Of a DNA stretch of 64,000 bases, positions 57,431-64,000 are shown one piece after another. A program made the translations under genes and the position numbers. This stretch comes from Anticarsia gemmatalis. Taxonomy: Eukaryota > Arthropoda > Insecta > Lepidoptera > Erebidae. How positions within the stretch are numbered: the stretch's first letter is position 1; each line of letters begins with the position of its first letter. Location: NCBI RefSeq assembly GCF_050436995.1, contig NC_134751.1, positions 9,052,001 to 9,116,000 of the forward strand, written 5' to 3'. The notes below the pieces were generated by a model that saw only the letters and a program-made list of their open reading frames with translations, was not told where the DNA came from and did no database searches.

Positions 57431-58626
57431 TTGCCATCATACTGGGTAATTGTCATCTCGGCGGGCTGTTCGTCGTATCAATATCAGTAAATATGTGAGG
57501 CTTAACTAGACAAGCCTGTCGAAGATGCCCTGAGAGGGTATGAGGGAATACGTTTCCCGGTAAAGTATTATTATTATTATGTAAGTCTTTACCACATCTC
57601 GGGACTATGGAGTCCCGGATTTTTGGAAGGCGTGCGTGGGGCCGAAGCCAACACGTAGAGGCCCTTTTCGACTGCTTTAATATTTTAAAAATGTATGATG
57701 TCACAATCCGGTGATTATCCCTGTTTACACTATGAAATGCACCCAAGGACAATCACCGGATTGAGTGGAACTATGGCAAAACTAAGGGGATATACTACTT
57801 GGGCTATTGGGATGGGGTGCTTATGGACTGGGAAACTAGGAAATTACGGGAACTATGGCGCCTGCCTATAACAATGTAAATAACACGTAAAAGTGGCAGG
57901 CGGAGACTTGCCAACTCACAAACTGGGCCCCCTAAACTAGTCGCTCAAAATGCAACAAGGGGGCAACAGGGACGTGAGCAGCTGAAGGACGGAGAGGCCT
58001 CGCTGGACGTTAAACTCAGCTCACGCGCCTTTGCTAGGCTCAGGCATCACTGGCCCACTAGCCATCTTACGCTCAGCATCCGTCCTCCGAACAGAGTGGG
58101 AGCTCTGCTCTTGCGACTCCACTCTGGACGGCCAATGAAGGCAAGCCAGAGGCGGGGGACCGCTTCCTCGTCAGTTTTCACTCCGACCAGCCAACTAAGG
58201 CAAGCCGGAGATGAGGAAGGGTGACTTCCCCCTGGAGCACTCAGGTACCGCGGGGTCGCTACTCCCCGTCACCTCGCCTCAAGGTGCCCTGCGGGCGTAT
58301 TATTATTATTAGTATTAGTATTATTATTATTATTAGTAAGTTGTTTTTACGCAACAATGCGTCAAAGATGCGCTTCTCTGGTGCGCAGGGTGCGGGCCAG
58401 CTCCAACAGCATCCTGAGAATGATTGCTGGTAGGCTGGATTGCATGTACGTGAACCGCTGCAGTGCCGTATCCCACGGGATGAGGCGGTAGCGGGCCGCG
58501 CATGCATCCAAAGCTACAAATAATATGTAACACTAACATAGGTTTTTAAGTTTTTAATTACTAACAAAAATGAGTCTCTGGTCACTTGAATAAATAAATA
58601 TTATTATTATTATTATTATTATTATT
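57431..58626 (+). mobile_element. Nest of non-LTR retrotransposon 3' tails at ATT microsatellites
   Basis: Three GC-rich non-coding blocks follow one another, each ending in an ATT/TTA run: a first ending at about 57580, a long second ending at 58298-58338, and a third (from about 58339) ending at 58600-58626. The blocks differ from one another and resemble 3' UTRs of lepidopteran LINEs (for example AATACGTTTCCCGG, and GGTACCGCGGGGTCGCTACT). No reverse-transcriptase frame is present, so all are 5'-truncated. Confidence 0.6.
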
Positions 58627-61600
58627 TGTACTGGGATCCACGGCATTTGGGACAATATTTCGTCTCACTGAAATAGTTTCTTTTCGTATTGTTTGCTCAG
58701 TTTGTGTCATATCATTCTTTCACCTGTTTCCCAAGTGAGCAGTGATCGGGTCGTAAAAAGCAATAGATTCGAATATACCGACACATCTAGAGGTTTTATG
58801 AGCGTATTACTTTATTAAGATTTTCACAAATTTCAAGTTTACGTGCGGTTTTTCATTAAAATTGATTGATTAACCGAGTTCAGCAACTTAATTAGAAAGT
58901 TTGATGTATGTACATAACTATAGATATTGATGTGAAAGTTTGATACTTTATCGAGGATTGGGTAATGCAGTTTCGAGGTTGGTTTACTCTGGTAAATATT
59001 GAAAATGTAACGTGTTTGTTTTTCTAGAAAATCATACGTTGCTAATGTACCTAATAAATAGGTAATTTTGCTGAAGGTTGTAGTGAAATCTACAGGAATA
59101 TCTACGAAAATACATCCATGTTAAATGAATACCAACGTAATAAGTTAATGTAATTTTGGCATATTGTATACTTATTCGTTTCTTAGTTTCAAGAATTTTT
59201 AAATAATTTAAATTACTATCACCAAGATCAGAACATTTATCGATTCATGTATTGACACAGCTTGTGTCGTATTCATCCATTTCTTACATTTGAATAAAAT
59301 GCTTTGTTTCGTTTAATATTGAAAATGTTTCCAACATAAATAAAGTTAGCATTTATTTAGCCGTAAGGAAAAGACAAAACCACGTTTATCTATAAATTGT
59401 AAAAAGCGTCGCGTGAGCTAACGAAATCACTTGAGCGAACACAACTTTGGTGTAAGTTTTAATTCCACCGAGCATACTTAAGTAAACAGCTGTAGAAAGT
59501 ACGTGAAACTTGTCGGGGGCAAGGACGGCCTCGTATTATGTATGTCAAACAACATCCGCCACGGGACCGGGAGGACGCTCAAGTTTTTCACAATTTTTGG
59601 CCTTAATCTCACAAAGAGGGAAAGTTTGGAACTCATTAGAGCGAGAGGAGGGTGCGGAACACCTCACGCGACAAATTAAATTTAATTCGACCGTAATCAA
59701 GACGTTTTTCTATGATCCCGAGATGGCGGATCCCTGATTTGGGATTCCACGGGTTCTCTGTTTGTCGGGTGGTCAAGTGCTGCCAATTAGACTTCGTTCG
59801 TTAACAAGTTTGTTCAAATTAGTGATTGAATTACTTTCACTTGATTTTAAAGTTTTCTTGTATTAGATTATATTGGCGCCATGCTCTGATTTAGAGGCAA
59901 GATGTTTAAAGTAAACTGAAGAGTTAAATGCTTCCCCTAAAACAAGATTGCGATGCTTTTGTATTAGTTTAAATTCAGTAAAGCTTAAACGCAGACAACG
60001 AAATAATGAAATTCTGGCAACATAAATTACGAAAACAAAAAAGTTTTCGTAAAATTTTAACTGAGCGTTTTTAAAATACCCTGAAAATAGTGATAGTTCG
60101 CAATGATCATGCTAGTATTTGAGGTTTTCAAACAAACCAGTTCATAAAACCATCCAATTTGATAGATTGGAGTATTTTAACAATGGAGTATCTAAACCGG
60201 CGTTTGTTTGTCTTTGTGAAACAAATGGAGTCATAGTCGCTTAACGACATGTTGTTAACGTTCGTGTATTATTCAGGAGTGACTGCACGCAGTTACGTGC
60301 TGTGTGCTTTTAACTGTGAATTTTGTGTACAAAAGTGCAATTTGGATTGATTTTTCTGTTTTTTACAGGACAAGAATGAGTTTTTAAAAGACATCTAGAC
60401 AAGACATTAATATATTTTTTGTAGTCCAATATCATGAGATTTCATGACTTTGCACTTTCGTCGTTCTCAAAGAAAGGGTTGGAGAACCGGAAAGTAAAGC
60501 CCAGACGAACTAACTACCGATGACGTACAAAATCAGACAAATCCAAAGATTATAGCAAAAAACATTTTGCAAAAGGCCAGCTGAGAATCGAAAGTATCCA
60601 AAATTCGGAAAATGCTGCACGAATTTAATCTACTGACTTATTCCTCGCTGTTATATCGACGCATACAATATTTTTTCGCGCGTGAGTTTTGAAACGCGTA
60701 GGTTAATTATTCAATCTGTTGGACCGTACTGCGAGTGCACCTGGCTGGCTCCAGTATAAACACATCTGGATATTTTATAGGATATTTTATATTGTGGTGC
60801 GCGATGCGATATTCATTTCCACAACGGCGGCGATAACATAGCAATTTAGGCAACCGTTGAATTTTTATTGTCAATACCGATTGATGTTAACAATAGCAAC
60901 CGAGAGGTCTTCGGGAAAGGTGTTCCGTAACTAGTGGGACGACAATGATGCTGGCTAAGCACAAAAACAGAAACAATAAGACGATGACATAAAATTCTCA
61001 ATTCACATAGGTACGTTTGTCAAGAACTCAGCCGATTAACTAGCTAGATGTTACTATGGCAAAAAAGTATTACGTGGGCTTTCTTAAAAACTAAATTTAA
61101 TATAATTTTATTATGAACCGGTGACAAAGAACACTCTACCTTTAGAAATAATGAAGAAGATGTTATTATTATTATCGTATAGCAGAAAGAAATTAATGAG
61201 ATTTCCAGTATAGAATAGTATAAAGTAAAACGAGTACGTCTATTTCCTTTGTACCCAGTCACTGGAATATAACACTACATACATACTTACAGCTTTTACG
61301 TACGAGTAGCACGTGAGACTTTCCAATTGTGAAGTGTTTATTATGAAGAGTTGTGCACCGTTTGCTTTCGTATATCGCATTTGAAAAATCGTGACAGTAG
61401 TTACGAATCCCTGCTGTAGATGAAAAGCAATTTTTACGCGAGAACTTGTTTAAAAAAAATTGTAACCTGGGTACACATAACGCGAAAGGTCTAATAGGTC
61501 GTTGGTATTTGCGTAAAACAATCTTCAAAGTGATTTTAACAAACTGTTACCAAATTTAGAACAATCTATGCACCAGTGTCAACAAGAGTACAAGACTTTA

Positions 61601-63801
61601 CACACAATAGTTACATGTCACAAAATAATTTCCGCTCCAAATACTCTCAGGAACGTAACACATTCTTTCAAGTCAGCTCTCAGCTCAACATCTATAAAAG
61701 CAAAAAGTACAAAGCTCAGGAAGCTACCTTCCATCCACTTAAGCAGATTCTCTTAGCACTCGGGAGTTACAAAACTAAACAGCATGTCTTGTGAAACGAC
61801 GCCCTAAGTAGGTTTTGTCTGCGAAGTTAGCCGGCGAACAAATTAAGATACTTCCTGAACTCAAACTGTCGATTATAGTGTTTAGCGATGTCGCTTTTTA
61901 GGTTATTGGGCCCTATTAAACAGTTAATATGCATTGTTTTATTATTTTGTACATATTTGTCAAACATGGGCAGAAGTTTGAGTTTGTAGCTCCATTTTCC
62001 AAACCACATTTTCCCCATAACCATCTCATATTCTGAAAGTTCAGTTTACACTAGTTAAATCTAGTTATTGGTTTCATCGTTTAACTTGTTAAATTTATTT
62101 TTATTGAAACGAATCCTTTGTTCTATTACTTACGGTCAGTGAGTACAAACTTGTATTCGTGCAAGCCGTTTACAATATAGAACCTTTTTACCCTTACCCT
62201 CTTTGACGTCAAAAATCTTTAATTTCGCATCTTATTTTATTAGTTTTCGTACCTTGAGAAGTTTGGCCAATTTCTTTAAAGTGTTCGGCGGTTATTCGTG
62301 TGGAATGAATTCTCCAACATAATGTAGGGTTCCCATGAGCCGGTGTCGGCCAATTCTGCGGCACTACAAAGGGAGGCGCGGATGGAATTTAGATTAAAAA
62401 TGATTCTAACATTTGTGCAATGTTTCGTGAAATGTTACGTGCATCGATTTAATTTATTCGCCCCCGTGTAGATACTGGTGAAAGCTTTTATTAATACACT
62501 ACTGGTATTTCTCGGAAGGATTTTTTGCTGAGTTCATCTTCATTCGTATAAAAATATTTGAATATTGATGATAGTTTCCCGGTATCAGTTTTATAGTAGA
62601 AGTAATAACTACGGTTTACATGAAATCTGACGAGCGAGAAATTTCGAATGTTTCTCGGAAGACCGCTTATTCTCTGGAATGGCGTATGGTATCTTGATTG
62701 CTTTTGTAGGTTATTAATCTATAAAGTAAGAGGGCACCACCATCCACTTAATATGAAGATAATTCCCAACTTCTTCAACTCGTAGACAGACAAACAAATC
62801 GCATTCTTCTCAACAGCACTTCAATTCATTTGCAGACGCATCACCTTCGCGCTAGCACCTGTGTTGTTGAGGGAAACTTTCTCACGAACTTTGACGGCTC
62901 CACATATTGCATAGTTAAGAGTCCCCGTATTCCCCTTTGTACGTCGCTTTTGTACCGCATTTAATTAAGCCAGAAGTATGGAAACGTTCGTCGTTCAGTA
63001 GATTTTGCATTAAAATTTAGAGACAAACAAATCATTTAAAACTTGGTGATATGAGAGTGTCGGGAATTTGCTGCACTACTCCCGCTATTAAGAGAAAAGT
63101 TTATGAACGTGATAATTGGTTCGTTCTCACATTATTTCTTGAGAATTTTAGTTTGGTTACTATTTAATTAATACTGTTAAGACACATGGGAGGTTATTAT
63201 TTTATGTTTATTGTTTAGAAACAGGGGATGAGGCACTTAGAGCAGGCAGTTGGACTAAAAATAAAAATGGTGGTGGATACTGAACTCGCAAGTGCCTGAC
63301 AAGCTAATTAGTATTTTCTTAGCTAAACAAATATAATGATTCCTAAATCTTGACTTTATTTTAAGTATAAGAATCATACGGAATAATATAAGAAACAGCT
63401 TATAATTGAGCGGTTTCTTGAAATAAAATCGTATTTGCCAGTCTCTTTGATATGACCCCTCATCGTCAAATCATTTACATTACCCGTATTATATAAATTC
63501 GTTACTTAAATACCGAAGACATTTTAAAGTAAATGTTATTAAATAAACAAACCACCGTTGAAATTCCACACCCACCTTTTCACCTCGCGCAAACTACGAA
63601 CGCTCTGTAGAGCAATTAGTTAATCATTTATATTAATTAATGAGGATAACGTTAAGTGGTTGAAGCAATCGTGTAATGGAGTTTCGTTGTAGCTTTCTGT
63701 ACGGGATAGTAGCTTGAGAGAATATACCTTCTCGTACATAATAGAAAATAAATATATGAGATTTTGTTTCATATTGGAGCAAGAGTAACCTAGCATTAAA
63801 A
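58627..63801. other. Gene-poor 5.2-kb stretch at the right end
   Basis: AT-rich with no joinable exon chain. A GC-richer patch at 59500-59770, with GAGATGGCGGATC, could be a promoter or untranslated exon. Short frames elsewhere show no family features. Confidence 0.4.
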
Positions 63802-64000
63802 TCTATACTAATATTATAAAGCTAAAGAGTTTGTTTGTTTGTTTGTTTGAACGCGCTCATCTAACTACTGGTCCGATTTGAAAAATTCTTTGAATGTTAG
63901 ATAGCCCATTTATCGAGGAAGGCTATATGCTACATATCATCACGCTACGACCAATAGGAGCAGAGTACCAGTAAAAAAATGTTACAAAAACGGGTAAAAT
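63802..64000 (+). mobile_element. Lep1-type Helitron, cut by the window edge
   Basis: Begins TCTATACTAATATTATAAAG and follows the 16203-16456 copy closely for its whole visible length, with a few substitutions and a short deletion after GAACGCGCTCATCT. The 3' end lies outside the window. Confidence 0.85.

Noticed and set aside
58259..58539. Overlapping minus-strand frames of 68-82 codons
   Set aside because: Span a microsatellite and retrotransposon tails; no coding signature.
1..64000. CRISPR arrays, rRNA, prokaryotic operons or viral insertions
   Set aside because: Looked for and not seen; the window is animal nuclear DNA with spliced genes and transposons.

Overview
The window is AT-rich animal nuclear DNA with spliced genes (GT-AG introns, AATAAA signals). 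It is almost certainly from a moth or butterfly: two copies of a Lep1-type Helitron, a lepidopteran-style tRNA-derived SINE and the gene complement all point to Lepidoptera. I rebuilt the genes by joining exons in frame at GT/AG sites; every assembled CDS below keeps its phase across all introns and ends in a stop, except the one cut by the left edge.

Layout. (1) 1-2.7 kb: two intronless, diverged malate-dehydrogenase-like genes, head to head; the left one runs off the window. (2) 3.7-8.3 kb, minus: an 11-exon gene I assign to PHF21A/BHC80, a subunit of the LSD1-CoREST histone demethylase complex. (3) 9.3-11.4 kb, plus: nucleoporin Nup50. (4) 12.5-14.5 kb, minus: lin-9, the DIRP-domain subunit of the DREAM/MMB complex. 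(5) 14.8-18.5 kb, plus: a FAM187-like immunoglobulin membrane protein whose second intron holds a TIR transposon with a nested Helitron. (6) 19.1-20.0 kb, plus: a GPI-type Ly6/uPAR protein. (7) 21.1-24.6 kb, minus: an unrecognised 4-exon secreted protein with a 1.6 kb fold-back transposon in intron 3. (8) 24.6-42.9 kb: about 18 kb without a convincing gene, with a SINE, two sibling MITEs, several hairpins and a GC-rich E2F/NRF1-like promoter candidate at 41.5 kb. (9) 42.9-43.9 kb, plus: an intronless EF-hand protein resembling DRC8/EFCAB2. (10) 45.1-52.6 kb, plus: a six-exon calumenin/reticulocalbin-type ER calcium protein ending in HDEF. (11) 52.6-64 kb: no clear gene; a palindrome-rich TIR element, a retroposon with perfect target duplication, a nest of retrotransposon tails joined at ATT microsatellites, and a Helitron at the right edge.

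How the genes relate. Nuclear regulators (PHF21A, Nup50, lin-9) sit beside genes whose relatives are often male-germline or flagellar (MDH-like duplicates, FAM187-like, DRC8-like). Three pairs are head to head and may share promoters. No operon-like or prokaryotic system is present. The least ordinary items are the MDH-like pair with selective active-site loss, the equal-armed fold-back element in an intron, the element with a roughly 21-bp periodic motif array, and the palindrome-built element at 54.8 kb.
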